53,879 bases of DNA from Cytophagales bacterium Ga0077538 (GCA_001464155.1 LNEN01000219.1:1-53879); one strand, 5' to 3'. Shown: positions 29,622 to 39,993, numbered from the stretch's first letter. The notes: a model not told the origin generated them from the sequence alone. A program made the numbers and translations.

Positions 29622-30599
29622 ATGAAAACTGCACTGAAAGTCCTACTCGGACTTGTCCTGCTTTTCGCAGCTTTTGCACTCTACGTACACACAAGCTGGC
29701 ATGTAAATCTCAACGAAGAGTATCCCATCACAGAAGTTTCGATTGCGCCAGACTCTGCCATGTTAGCACACGGCAAATACTTGGCAGAGGGGCCTGCACA
29801 TTGTACGCACTGCCACTTGTCGATGGATCAATTAGAAACGGCCGAAGCAGGTAATGTAGTTATGAAGGGAGGCTTTGAATTTGGACTTCCTATCGGAAAG
29901 TGGCGCGCTCCTAATATTACTCCCGATCCGGAAACCGGCATTGGAAGATATACTGATGGAGAGCTGTATAGATTGATGCGACACAACATCTTACCCAGCG
30001 GTCGCGCCACCATCGATTTGATGCCATTCACCACCATGAGTGAGTATGATGTAAAAAGTATCCTTGCTTATTTAAGAATAATACCGCCAATTAAAAATGA
30101 GGTACCGATAACAGAACCCAATTTTTTAGGAAAGGCCTTGCTGCGATTTGTGATACGTCCTGTACCACCCAAAGCACCGATTGAAGAAAGAGTTGAAAAG
30201 GACAGTAGCATCGTGTATGGAAAATATTTGGCAGAGAGCGTAGCCAATTGTAGAGGCTGCCATACGAAACGCGATTTAAAAACCGGAGAATACATTGGAC
30301 CTTTTTATGCAGGCGGGCTTACCTTTGAACCGGCCATTGAAACAGGCATGTGGACTTTTAATACACCTAACCTTACCAGTGATCCAGCTACAGGCATTAT
30401 GGCGGATTGGACAGAAGCAACATTCATCAATCGCTTTAAAGTAGTAGGGCGCTTTCACAAAACATCTCCAATGCCCTGGGGCGCCTTTAAGCAAATGGAT
30501 GAAATAGACTTAAAAGCAATTTATCGCTTTTTGAAAAGCCTGCCTCCTGTAGAAAATAAAATTGAGCCTGTGGCAATAGCGCCAACTATAGCTGAATAG
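29622..30599 (+). CDS. Diheme c-type cytochrome
   Basis: Two CxxCH motifs (CTHCH, CRGCH), N-terminal membrane anchor. Confidence 0.9.
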   Translation: MKTALKVLLGLVLLFAAFALYVHTSWHVNLNEEYPITEVSIAPDSAMLAHGKYLAEGPAHCTHCHLSMDQLETAEAGNVVMKGGFEFGLPIGKWRAPNITPDPETGIGRYTDGELYRLMRHNILPSGRATIDLMPFTTMSEYDVKSILAYLRIIPPIKNEVPITEPNFLGKALLRFVIRPVPPKAPIEERVEKDSSIVYGKYLAESVANCRGCHTKRDLKTGEYIGPFYAGGLTFEPAIETGMWTFNTPNLTSDPATGIMADWTEATFINRFKVVGRFHKTSPMPWGAFKQMDEIDLKAIYRFLKSLPPVENKIEPVAIAPTIAE

Positions 30600-31117
30600 G
30601 CTCTTTTAAATTACAAGTTGACAAAACTTTCCAGGCCGTGCCGTCATGTTTGAGCACGGCCATTTCTTTTACAGTAAAAGAATGATTGTATTTCTTTAAT
30701 TCAAACTCTTTCCAAGCTATGGGAAACTGATCCTTCTTTAGATCGCGAATTGGCATTGAACAACTGAAATTCTACTTTACAAAAGCGCTCCAATGTTTTT
30801 TGAAAAAGGAAAAGAGATTCGTTAGGCAGCACATCCATGTAAATGACTCGCGGAGGAAATGCCTTATAGTTTTGAAGATGCAAATCGAAAGTAGACTGCC
30901 CCGATGAAAATGTTTTCAGTTTTTCAAGCAAGATTTTTTCCTTTTTCTGCTTCCACAAAAAGGGCATGTGTAAGGTAATGTGCGGAGGAGAATTAAGAGA
31001 GGCCTTGCTGTTGTACTGTACTTTAAAATATTCTTTGAGTTGATGGGCCTCCGAGAAGATGGGTTCGGGAGGAATAATAGCCAGGAAATAACGCTGATAG
31101 TCGGTCTGGTTTTTCAT
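30586..31117 (-). pseudogene. 2'-5' RNA ligase / phosphodiesterase superfamily protein, split by an internal deletion plus frameshift
   Basis: Frame 1 (30701-31117) has the first H-x-T motif NSPPHITLHMPF and ends FQLFNAN|SRSKEG*; another frame continues RDLKKDQFPIAWKEFELKKYNHSFTVKEMAVLKHDGTAWKVLSTCNLKEPIQL*. Confidence 0.85.
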
Positions 31118-31139
31118 AATCCATCAGCGCCTCTTCGCA

Positions 31140-31168
31140 CCTCTGCGGTTAGTCCTTTACCGCAGAGG
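31140..31168. repeat. REP-like palindrome
   Basis: CCTCTGCGGTtagtcctttACCGCAGAGG, 10-bp perfect arms, followed by cgcagagatacgcaaag. Confidence 0.65.
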
Positions 31169-31191
31169 CGCAGAGATACGCAAAGTATGCT

Positions 31192-33351
31192 TTATAGATT
31201 TTCTACAACGTAGTTGAGCATTTGAGTGTATAAATGGTAACGTGTTTTACCACCTTGTATACCGTGATGTTTATCAGGATAATAAAATGAATCGAATTGT
31301 TTACCGGCATTGATCAAGGCCTCCTGCAACACTACTGAGTTTTGAAAGTGTACGTTGTCATCACCCGTACCATGAATCAATAAAAAGTTGCCTTGTAGTT
31401 TAGCGGCATGTGTTGAAGGAGAGTTGTCATCATAACCAGAAGCATTCTCTTCAGGGGTTTGTAAGTAACGCTCTGTATAAACAGTGTCGTAATAGCGCCA
31501 GTTGGTAACGGGGGCAACGGCTATACCCATTTTAAATACACCACCGCCATTGGTCATAGCCAATGATGACATATACCCACCATAACTCCAACCCCAAATG
31601 CCTAATCGGCTGGCATCCACATACGAAAGTGTTGATAGATACTTGGCTGCTGCAACATGGTCTTCCAATTCATACTTGCCAAGCTGCTTGTAGGTCAATT
31701 TTTTGAAGGCCTCCCCCCGGAAACCGGTCCCGCGCGTATCCACAATGGCAACGATATATCCCTTCTGCACTAACATCTGATGGAAATAGAAATGACCACC
31801 ACCCCAGGAGTTACTTACATTTTGTGAACCGGGCCCGCTGTACTGATAGATCAGCACCGGATACTTCTTAGTTGCATCAAAATCTTTTGGTTTCATGAAC
31901 AAACCATTTAGGGCCTGACCGTCTACAGTATTAAAAGTGAAAAACTCTTTGGAAGCGATGCCATATTCTGCAACTGTCTTTTGCAGGGCTTCATTTTTCT
32001 CCAATACTTTAATCAGTTTGTTTCCTTTGGTGGCAAAGAGACTTACGGTGGTGGGCTGAGTCGCACTGTTGTAATAGTTAATGTAAAACTGAAAGTCGTT
32101 GCTCATGTTTACCGTGTTGGCACCGGATTCGGGAGTTAGCTTCACTTTCTTTTTGCCATCAATGCTGATCGAATAAACCTGTCTCTCTAACGGAGAAACT
32201 TCGGCAGATTGATAGTAAACAGTTTTTGTTTTTTCATCCAGGCCTAAAAATCGGGTCACTTCCCAATTGCCGTTGGTAATCTGGCGTACCAATTTGCCTT
32301 CAACAGTGTAGAGGTAAATATGGTTGTAGCCACTCATTTCACTTACATAAATGAATTGCTTCTTGTCATCCAGATAGGTTAGATCATCATTGATATCTAT
32401 GTACGTTTTGCTGGTTTCGGTAAATACTGTGGTTAAAGTACCGGTCAGGGCATTCATGTGCAGAATCTCTAAGGTGTTTTGCAGGCGATTCATTCTGCGG
32501 ATAGAAAGTGTATTGGCATCCTTCGTCCACATTAGGCGAGGGATGTAGATGTCCTTGTTTGTTCCAAGGTCTGCTTTGATTTTTTGCTGTGAAGCAAGGT
32601 CGTAAAGGTAAATGTCAATTTCTGAGTTGACCTCTCCTGCTTTTGGGTATTTAAATTTATAGTCTTGTGGATATTTGGCACCCTGATTCCACTTCTGCAT
32701 GTTGTACTCTTTCACCTTCGACTCGTCAAAGCGATAATAGGCAAGTTTGTTGTTGTCTGGGGACCAGAAGAAAGCTGTTGTAAAACCAAATTCCTCCTCG
32801 TATACCCAGTCAGTACTACCGTTGATAATCTCATTGAACTTACCATCGTTGGTTACCTGTGTTTCCTTCATATCGGCAAGCGAAACGTAGAAGAGATTGT
32901 TGCTTCTCACGAAAGCAACTTTACTCCCATCTGGAGAAAAAGTGGCATAGGATTGCTTCCCATTTGAAGAAAGTTTTTTAACAGTCTTGCCAGTTAAGTC
33001 ATAAATGAAATAATCTGCGCGGAAAGACCAGCGATAGATCTGTTCAAAATCCGTACTGAGAAGTAATTGTTTCTCATCAGCACTAAAAGAATAGTCGTCA
33101 ATTTGAATGGCAGGAGACAGGGCATTTCCATCCACTAAGGTTTCTACTATTTCACCAGTAGTTACATTGTACTTCACCACTTTGTTGTTTTGAAGGGAGG
33201 AGTAAAACTTTCCATCCTTCATCCAGTTGATGCCGCTAACACTTTTTGCGGCAAAGGTGGGCTTGGTGGTGAAATCCTCCACCGTAATTGTTTTCTGAGC
33301 AAAGCCAGTAATCGAAATTAACAAGGCAGCCAACAGTATGAACTTCTTCAT
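31192..33351 (-). CDS. Dipeptidyl peptidase IV family S9 peptidase
   Basis: Signal peptide; GIWGWSYGGYMSSLAM; HGTGDDNVHFQNS; DKHHGI. Confidence 0.95.
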   Translation of the reverse strand: MKKFILLAALLISITGFAQKTITVEDFTTKPTFAAKSVSGINWMKDGKFYSSLQNNKVVKYNVTTGEIVETLVDGNALSPAIQIDDYSFSADEKQLLLSTDFEQIYRWSFRADYFIYDLTGKTVKKLSSNGKQSYATFSPDGSKVAFVRSNNLFYVSLADMKETQVTNDGKFNEIINGSTDWVYEEEFGFTTAFFWSPDNNKLAYYRFDESKVKEYNMQKWNQGAKYPQDYKFKYPKAGEVNSEIDIYLYDLASQQKIKADLGTNKDIYIPRLMWTKDANTLSIRRMNRLQNTLEILHMNALTGTLTTVFTETSKTYIDINDDLTYLDDKKQFIYVSEMSGYNHIYLYTVEGKLVRQITNGNWEVTRFLGLDEKTKTVYYQSAEVSPLERQVYSISIDGKKKVKLTPESGANTVNMSNDFQFYINYYNSATQPTTVSLFATKGNKLIKVLEKNEALQKTVAEYGIASKEFFTFNTVDGQALNGLFMKPKDFDATKKYPVLIYQYSGPGSQNVSNSWGGGHFYFHQMLVQKGYIVAIVDTRGTGFRGEAFKKLTYKQLGKYELEDHVAAAKYLSTLSYVDASRLGIWGWSYGGYMSSLAMTNGGGVFKMGIAVAPVTNWRYYDTVYTERYLQTPEENASGYDDNSPSTHAAKLQGNFLLIHGTGDDNVHFQNSVVLQEALINAGKQFDSFYYPDKHHGIQGGKTRYHLYTQMLNYVVENL

Positions 33352-33420
33352 GTCTATAAGTATTTGAGCGGGCAAGCTACTAAAGGATGTGAATTGGAAA
33401 AAGAAAATTTATGAGAGGGG

Positions 33421-33858
33421 TTATAGGTATTGCAGATGATCAGAATGATGCTTTTTGTAAAAGAGCTTGAGGAAAATGAGTGCGGGATGACTTGAATCAT
33501 CAATTCCGATCTGCGTAAAAAAGTGATCAATATTTTCAAAGCCACCAATGGAAACTAGATCCGATTCATCTAATGCTTTAAAGCCCATCGTCCAGGTTTC
33601 AAAATTGCGTTCCGGCAATCTCCCCTCCAGCAGCACATGAACATCTGTATGCAAAGGGTTTTTAACAATTTTCAAGTATAGTTCATGAACAGCATCTCGT
33701 TTGCCTTCTAAAACCTGAATGAATTTTCCCTGAGAATACAGCAACATTCCAGTAATACCCAGTGCGGGGTTGTTGCGATGGCTGCTTTGTAAAATAGCTG
33801 AAAGTTGCTGGTTCGAAATGGTTTGCGTAGCAGTGCTGCTGTAAACTAAATAGTACAT
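33421..33858 (-). CDS. BLUF-domain blue-light sensor protein
   Basis: MYYLVYSSTATQ...ILQSSHRNNPALGITGMLLYSQGKFIQVLEGKRDAV...FETWTMGFK. Confidence 0.92.
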   Translation of the reverse strand: MYYLVYSSTATQTISNQQLSAILQSSHRNNPALGITGMLLYSQGKFIQVLEGKRDAVHELYLKIVKNPLHTDVHVLLEGRLPERNFETWTMGFKALDESDLVSIGGFENIDHFFTQIGIDDSSHPALIFLKLFYKKHHSDHLQYL

Positions 33859-33863
33859 AGGGT

Positions 33864-34583
33864 TTAGACTAAAGGCGTTTGGGAAGGAGGAATATTCTCA
33901 TCTTTTGCAATGAAGGGGGAAATATCTTGGTGAAGCCTGATGGCTTTCCTGGACAACCATACACCCAGCACCAAAGACAAGATGGCACCCACCCAAACTC
34001 CCGGCACATAATTGATGAACCAGAAATAATCGTACGAACCGTGGAAAAGTGTTGCCACGAAAAGTGCAATAAAGCCATAATAAAACCCTCTCTGATGCGT
34101 GAACTTAGCCTTGCCTAGAAAGTATCCCATCAATACACCAAACGTAGCATGAGCCGGTACGGCTGTAAACATGCGTAAAATTCCGGTGGTAACTCCATAC
34201 TGAAAAGTGTAGAGCACATTTTCCAAGGTAGCAAAGCCCATGCTTACCATGAGGGCATATACAATGCCATCAAAAGGTTCATTGAAATTTTTATTCGGAT
34301 ACAGGACAAAGCGAACAAATAAAAACTTGCTGGACTCTTCCACCAAGGCAACCAGAAAGAAGGCGTTTAAAAATTGGTCACTGAAGCTACTCTCATCGAT
34401 CGTCACATTGGCGGTAAGTGGCCAGCTTACCAAAAGAGTTACCACTGTGCTGAGGGCGCCATATAAGAAGCTCATCAGCAAAAGCCCTATGGGTTCTCGT
34501 TCATGTTTATCCTTTAAATAGACGTAAATGCCAATGGCAATACCCGGTGCAAGTGCAAGCGAGAGTAGGCTCAGGAAGTTCAT
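33864..34583 (-). CDS. PrsW-family intramembrane metalloprotease
   Basis: VEESSKFLFVRF, GFATLENVLYTFQYG, AVPAHATFGVLMGYFLG. Confidence 0.92.
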   Translation of the reverse strand: MNFLSLLSLALAPGIAIGIYVYLKDKHEREPIGLLLMSFLYGALSTVVTLLVSWPLTANVTIDESSFSDQFLNAFFLVALVEESSKFLFVRFVLYPNKNFNEPFDGIVYALMVSMGFATLENVLYTFQYGVTTGILRMFTAVPAHATFGVLMGYFLGKAKFTHQRGFYYGFIALFVATLFHGSYDYFWFINYVPGVWVGAILSLVLGVWLSRKAIRLHQDISPFIAKDENIPPSQTPLV

Positions 34584-34669
34584 AGTGAAATTTACAATTT
34601 TACTTTTATGATTTAAGAATCCAGGATATGAAAATCATAATTCCTGCTGGGTAAATCGTACCTTGCAGC

Positions 34670-35698
34670 ATGATCAATGAAGAGATACAGGAAGAATCAG
34701 ACGATATACTTTTTGAACACCAGCGTTTTGTGGTGGACCCTGGCCAGAGTTTGTTACGCATCGATAAATTTCTAAATGCAAAACTGCAAGGAGTGACCCG
34801 TTCCCGAATTCAGAACGGGATTGAAAACGGTTTTGTAAAAGTGAATGACCTTGTGGTGAAGTCGAATTACAAAGTACATCCGGGCGATGAAATTGTGCTC
34901 TCTTTTCCGGAGCCTCCCCGTGATACCGATGTAAAGCCAGAGAATATTCCGTTAAACATTGTGTATGAAGATGATTACTTGCTGATCATCAATAAAGACC
35001 CCGGTATGGTGGTGCACCCTGCTTATCAGAATTGGTCTGGAACTTTAGTAAATGCACTCATCTATCATTTTCAGCAATTGCCCACCATGCCCGGCAATGA
35101 TGGAAGACCAGGCCTTGTGCACCGAATCGATAAAGATACTTCCGGACTTTTAGTGATTGCCAAGGATGAGCATACCCTTACACATTTAGCTAAGCAGTTT
35201 TACGATCATAGCATTGAGCGAAAATATTGGGCAGTAGTATGGGGAGAGCCCGAACCGGCAGAAGGAACCATTAATGTAAATGTTGGGCGAAGTTTAAAGG
35301 ATAGACGAATTACAGCAGCCTTTCCGGATGGAGATTTTGGAAGAACCGCTATTACACATTATAAGACTTTGGAGACACTCCGCTATGTAACACTAATCGA
35401 GTGTCAATTAGAGACGGGGCGCACACATCAGATACGAGCCCACATGAAGCATATTGGGCATCCTCTTTTTAACGATAGTACGTATGGAGGTGATCAGGTT
35501 CTAAAAGGAACCGTGTTTACTAAGTACAAGCAGTTTGTAGACAATTGCTTTGAAATAATGCCAAGACAAGCATTACATGCGAAAACATTGGGCTTTGTGC
35601 ACCCCCACAGTAATAAATTTGTGCGTTTTGAGAGTGAGCTTCCAGAAGATTTCAAAAACCTGTTGGCTAAGTGGGAACACTATGTGAAGTACACGTAA
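34670..35698 (+). CDS. RluA-family pseudouridine synthase (S4 domain plus catalytic domain)
   Basis: LVHRIDKDTSGLLVIAKDE; ETGRTHQIRAHMKHIGHPLFND. Confidence 0.96.
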   Translation: MINEEIQEESDDILFEHQRFVVDPGQSLLRIDKFLNAKLQGVTRSRIQNGIENGFVKVNDLVVKSNYKVHPGDEIVLSFPEPPRDTDVKPENIPLNIVYEDDYLLIINKDPGMVVHPAYQNWSGTLVNALIYHFQQLPTMPGNDGRPGLVHRIDKDTSGLLVIAKDEHTLTHLAKQFYDHSIERKYWAVVWGEPEPAEGTINVNVGRSLKDRRITAAFPDGDFGRTAITHYKTLETLRYVTLIECQLETGRTHQIRAHMKHIGHPLFNDSTYGGDQVLKGTVFTKYKQFVDNCFEIMPRQALHAKTLGFVHPHSNKFVRFESELPEDFKNLLAKWEHYVKYT

Positions 35699-35767
35699 AC
35701 CTTACATAGGTCTAGTAATTGGGCTTTAAAGAGGGTAACTTAAGGTATAAACCCTCTACTTCGCCCT

Positions 35768-37870
35768 ATGAAAAAATCCCTTCTCTTAATGACTATGCTG
35801 CTCATGGGCAGTATTCTTGTGTTTGCTCAGGAGGAGCAGACCAAACAAGACGATTACTACGAATTATCACTCGAAGAATTGATGAATATTCCCATCAATT
35901 CAGCATCCAAAAAGGACGAAACGCTTTTTGATGCTCCCCTGTCCAGTTACACCATTACAAAATCAGACATCGAAAAGTCTGGCGCTACCTCCATCATGGA
36001 TGCCTTGCGTTTGGCTCCGGGTGTAATTGTACGAGAGCAAACAAATGGTAATTACGATATCCACATTCGTGGATTTGACAATTTACTACAACACAGCGCA
36101 ACCTACAGTAAATCGAATCTATCAACCTTGGTGATGATCAATGATCGCCCCGTGTTTAACAATAATTTGGGAGGAACTTTTTGGGAAGCACTTGCCATCG
36201 ACTTAAATGATGTGGAGAGAATTGAAATAGTTCGAGGTCCCTCTGCTCCCCTGTTCGGTCCTAATGCTGTAACCGGTGTGATCAACATCATCACCAAAAA
36301 GATTGAAGACAAACCACAAGTAAGTGCTTCGGCACAATACGGAACGCCTAACACCTTGATCGGAAATGTTTTTGTAGGAAAGAAAATTGATGAAAAATTG
36401 TCCATTGCGGCCTCTGCAAATTACCAGAAGCGTGAGCGTTGGGAAGAAAGCTATTACAACCCGACCACCGATGCCTATGGCCCGGCTCTGGATCCTCTCG
36501 CCTACCCAGATCCTTCTATTTCGTTGGATAAGTATGGTGTGAATGCCTACGTAGGATACAAGGCAAATGAAAACATCTCTTTTGATTTGATGATGAGCAC
36601 ACAAGAGTCACAAGCGATCAGAGCTTTTATCGGTGACTTAGGAGCCTCTCCGCTCACAACAGTTACTTCACGGTCGCAGAGTGCCAATTTGAAAGCAAAC
36701 GTTTACGGTGCGACTATCCGTACATCCTTCATGGATGGCAAGGATAACCTCAGTGTTAATTCTCCACCTAATCAATACGATCAAAAGGTGTTTGACTTCA
36801 CAGCTGAATATGATATTAAACTTGGTGACAAGTTAAATGTTGTGCCTGGGATCAGCTATCAGGATGTAACCTTTGACGACAGCGAGTATACGATTGATGG
36901 TCCAGTGTTTCTTGGAGGGAAAGAAGTCAATATAAATACATCCAGTGCATTTGTGCGGGCTGACTATCGCCCCCTTGCGAAGTGGAGAATTATAGCAGCG
37001 GGAAGAGCGGATAAGTTCTCATCACCCGATGATACGTACTTTGCCTACGAGTTTGCTACAACCTATAAACTGAATGAAAAGAATCTTCTTCGTGCAGCGG
37101 TAACACGTTCTAACAGTGGCTCCTTTATTGGTAACAACTTTTTGAATCTGAACTTAGTAGTACCCAATGGTGCAGGCCCAGGCATTGATATCAATTATAT
37201 CCGCAGAGGAAATCAGGATGCGAAACTCTTTACTGTGGACATGGTAGAGTTGGGCTTCCGCAGCCAGCTTTCAAAAAATTTCCAATTAGATCTGGATATG
37301 TTCTCTCAAAAGGCATCGAATTTGAATGCCTTAATTTTTAAAGGACCTAATGGCACGTTCACAGGCTTTATGCCCAATGTAATTGAAGAATTTGATGCTA
37401 TTTCAACCACGGCATCGCAAGTGGGTGCAACAGTCTCCATCAACTATGTAGCAAGCGAAAACTTCCAGCTAAAGCCTTTTCTGACGTTCCAGAAAACAGA
37501 TATTGAAAATTCTTACTCAGCGTACAACTTGACAGCAACGGTTTCTGACAAAGAGCATAAAAATACACCGTCTGTGTACGGAGGCTATTACGCCAACTAC
37601 AAAGTGTCGGAGAAATTCAACATCAACTCATCGGGTTATTTCTTTGGAGCACAGCGTCAATACGATGCTACCGATCTGGATGATAATAGCGCAGGAGGAG
37701 ATATTAAGGGGAAGTTTATTCTTAACATTAAAGCCAATTATGCACTTACCCCACAATTCTCAGTATTTGTAAACGGAAGAAATATTTTGGGATCTGACTC
37801 ACAGGAGTTTTATGGTGCGGATAAAGTAGGAGCTTTGTTCTTGGGAGGACTTTCCTTTAATCTGAAATAA
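35768..37870 (+). CDS. TonB-dependent outer-membrane receptor
   Basis: Signal peptide; plug domain ATSIMDALRLAPGVIVREQTNGNYDIHIRGFDN; C-terminal beta-barrel end GALFLGGLSFNLK. Confidence 0.92.
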   Translation: MKKSLLLMTMLLMGSILVFAQEEQTKQDDYYELSLEELMNIPINSASKKDETLFDAPLSSYTITKSDIEKSGATSIMDALRLAPGVIVREQTNGNYDIHIRGFDNLLQHSATYSKSNLSTLVMINDRPVFNNNLGGTFWEALAIDLNDVERIEIVRGPSAPLFGPNAVTGVINIITKKIEDKPQVSASAQYGTPNTLIGNVFVGKKIDEKLSIAASANYQKRERWEESYYNPTTDAYGPALDPLAYPDPSISLDKYGVNAYVGYKANENISFDLMMSTQESQAIRAFIGDLGASPLTTVTSRSQSANLKANVYGATIRTSFMDGKDNLSVNSPPNQYDQKVFDFTAEYDIKLGDKLNVVPGISYQDVTFDDSEYTIDGPVFLGGKEVNINTSSAFVRADYRPLAKWRIIAAGRADKFSSPDDTYFAYEFATTYKLNEKNLLRAAVTRSNSGSFIGNNFLNLNLVVPNGAGPGIDINYIRRGNQDAKLFTVDMVELGFRSQLSKNFQLDLDMFSQKASNLNALIFKGPNGTFTGFMPNVIEEFDAISTTASQVGATVSINYVASENFQLKPFLTFQKTDIENSYSAYNLTATVSDKEHKNTPSVYGGYYANYKVSEKFNINSSGYFFGAQRQYDATDLDDNSAGGDIKGKFILNIKANYALTPQFSVFVNGRNILGSDSQEFYGADKVGALFLGGLSFNLK

Positions 37871-37894
37871 AGATTTAATGCACTCGTTTTGAAG

Positions 37895-37923
37895 GCCACT
37901 CCATTGGAGTGGCTTTCTTTTTT
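37895..37923 (+). terminator. Rho-independent terminator after TonB receptor
   Basis: GCCACTCCattGGAGTGGC + TTTCTTTTTT. Confidence 0.9.
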
Positions 37924-37925
37924 AG

Positions 37926-37964
37926 AATAAGTGTCCTACACTTCTAAGGTGTAGGACACTTATT
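37926..37964. repeat. Long perfect hairpin
   Basis: AATAAGTGTCCTACAC-ttctaag-GTGTAGGACACTTATT, 16-bp perfect stem. Confidence 0.85.
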
Positions 37965-37969
37965 CATTT

Positions 37970-39034
37970 TTAAAACAAGTTCAAGGTTCCTCCTTTTCTG
38001 AAAGCAGTCAGATTATAGGCTGGCATTTCCCTTCCGCTAAAATACTTCTTCCTCGAGTTTCTGAAGAGTTGATGAATCATATCGGCAAAGACTCCTTCAC
38101 CGCTCATGCGTCTGCCAAACTGAGAATCGTTTACGTTCCCTCCATGCATATCGCAGATTTGATTCCACACTTTATCAAAACGATCCGGAAAATTCTTTCG
38201 TAACCAATCTTCGAAAAGGATGCCTATGGAACCATTTAATCGTACGATCGTCATTCCGGCTGTACGCGCCCCATGGTCGGCAGCAGCTTTCAGAATGGTT
38301 GGTATTTCATCCTGATTTAATCCGGGAATAATGGGAGCATTCATAATACCTACTGGAATATTCGCTTTGGCAAGTTGCTCGACAACGCTTAGTCGCTTCA
38401 GACCACTGGCGGTGCGTGGCTCCATTACTCTTCGTAGGTCTTCGTTGAGTGTTGTGATGGAAATATAGATGTGCACGAGATTGTCCTTTGCCAGGTCTTG
38501 CAACAAATCCAAGTCGCGAAGCACCAAGCTGTTTTTCGTAATCATGCCGACAGGATGTCGGTACTGTGCAAAAATCTTTAACAACTTGCGCGTGATCTCC
38601 AATTTTCGTTCAACAGGTTGATAGCAATCGGTATTACCGGATAGACTAATAGGTGTTGCTTGCCAATCTGAATGCAACAAAAATTTTTCTAATAAGGCAG
38701 GCGCATTCTTCTTCACAATTATTTTGCTTTCAAAATCTAACCCTGCGCTAAAGCCCCAGTATTCATGCGTGTTTCGGGCATAACAATAAATACACCCATG
38801 TTCGCAGCCCTGATACGGATTGAGCGAATACATCATGCTTAAATCAGGGCTGGTCACTTTGTTCACCACCTTCTTGGCCTGCTCGTAAAAGAGTTGAGTA
38901 CTGGGCGCCACCAACATTTCTTCATCCAATCCTTCTACGTGTTCTGTTACGTATTGCTGCTTTAAAAAACGGTTGGCAGTTTTCAGCTGTGCACCGCGGC
39001 CTTTAAAATAGTCATCCTTATTCGCCTCTCTCAT
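37970..39034 (-). CDS. Radical SAM protein (PA0069-like family)
   Basis: MYSLNPYQGCEHGCIYCYARNTHEYWG; CxxxCxxC cluster. Confidence 0.92.
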   Translation of the reverse strand: MREANKDDYFKGRGAQLKTANRFLKQQYVTEHVEGLDEEMLVAPSTQLFYEQAKKVVNKVTSPDLSMMYSLNPYQGCEHGCIYCYARNTHEYWGFSAGLDFESKIIVKKNAPALLEKFLLHSDWQATPISLSGNTDCYQPVERKLEITRKLLKIFAQYRHPVGMITKNSLVLRDLDLLQDLAKDNLVHIYISITTLNEDLRRVMEPRTASGLKRLSVVEQLAKANIPVGIMNAPIIPGLNQDEIPTILKAAADHGARTAGMTIVRLNGSIGILFEDWLRKNFPDRFDKVWNQICDMHGGNVNDSQFGRRMSGEGVFADMIHQLFRNSRKKYFSGREMPAYNLTAFRKGGTLNLF

Positions 39035-39252
39035 GTTCCAAAGTAAGAAGGACAAAAGTCTTTTGAGCACATTAGACTGGAAGTGCGACACTAGATGTCA
39101 GATTATTTTGATCGGAGGTTAAGGTTTAGCATTTCTTCTGAAGGTATTCACCGACATCATTCCTGCATTTACCTACTTTACTACCCTGCTCGCCTATTGG
39201 CTATGGCCGAAAACAATGTTTCCGCGTTGATTTGAGTATAAATTCAAACATT

Positions 39253-39993
39253 ATGGAAACGTACGACAAGGGAGTGAAGCCTCTACCCACCGAAACACAA
39301 CCTGAAAGCAGAAATAATGGCCGTTTGTGGTCAGGACTTATCATCGTAGCCGTTGGTCTACTCTTTCTGGCAAGGGAACTCGATTTTGATTTGCCACATT
39401 GGATATTCAGTTGGAAAATGATTGTAGTCGGTATAGGTTTATACGTAGGGGCTAAACAATCCTTTAAACCCGGTGGCTGGATGATTGCTGTAGCCATTGG
39501 TACCATCTTTATTGCCGATGAATACATAGACGAAGTATACCTCAAGCCTTACATTATTCCTGCGGCTATCATTGCAGTCGGTCTGTACATCATCTTTAAA
39601 CCAAAATCTAAAGATAAGCAAGGCTGGAAGGGAGCTGTATATACGGAAACCAGTTCTGAATCTCAGTGGGAATCAGTTTCCATCTTCGGAGGAAATAAAA
39701 ATGTGATCTCTAAAGATTTCAAAGGTGGAGAAATGGTTACGATTTTTGGAGGCAGTGAATTGAATATGAGCCAGGCCGATATTAATGGAGTCGTGACGAT
39801 AGAAATTGTTCAAATTTTCGGAGGCACTAAATTGATTGTCCCCGCCAACTGGAAAATTCAAACTGCTGAGTTGGTTTCTGTTTTCGGTGGTATAGACGAT
39901 AAGCGTCCCTCTACCGCCTCTGCCGATGATACAAAAGTATTGAGACTTATTGGCACCTCGATTTTTGGGGGCATTGATATACGCAGTTACTAA
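39253..39993 (+). CDS. LiaF-like membrane protein with C-terminal repeated FGG beta-domain
   Basis: TM segments, then SIFGG...TIFGG...QIFGG...SVFGG...SIFGG repeats. Confidence 0.8.
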   Translation: METYDKGVKPLPTETQPESRNNGRLWSGLIIVAVGLLFLARELDFDLPHWIFSWKMIVVGIGLYVGAKQSFKPGGWMIAVAIGTIFIADEYIDEVYLKPYIIPAAIIAVGLYIIFKPKSKDKQGWKGAVYTETSSESQWESVSIFGGNKNVISKDFKGGEMVTIFGGSELNMSQADINGVVTIEIVQIFGGTKLIVPANWKIQTAELVSVFGGIDDKRPSTASADDTKVLRLIGTSIFGGIDIRSY

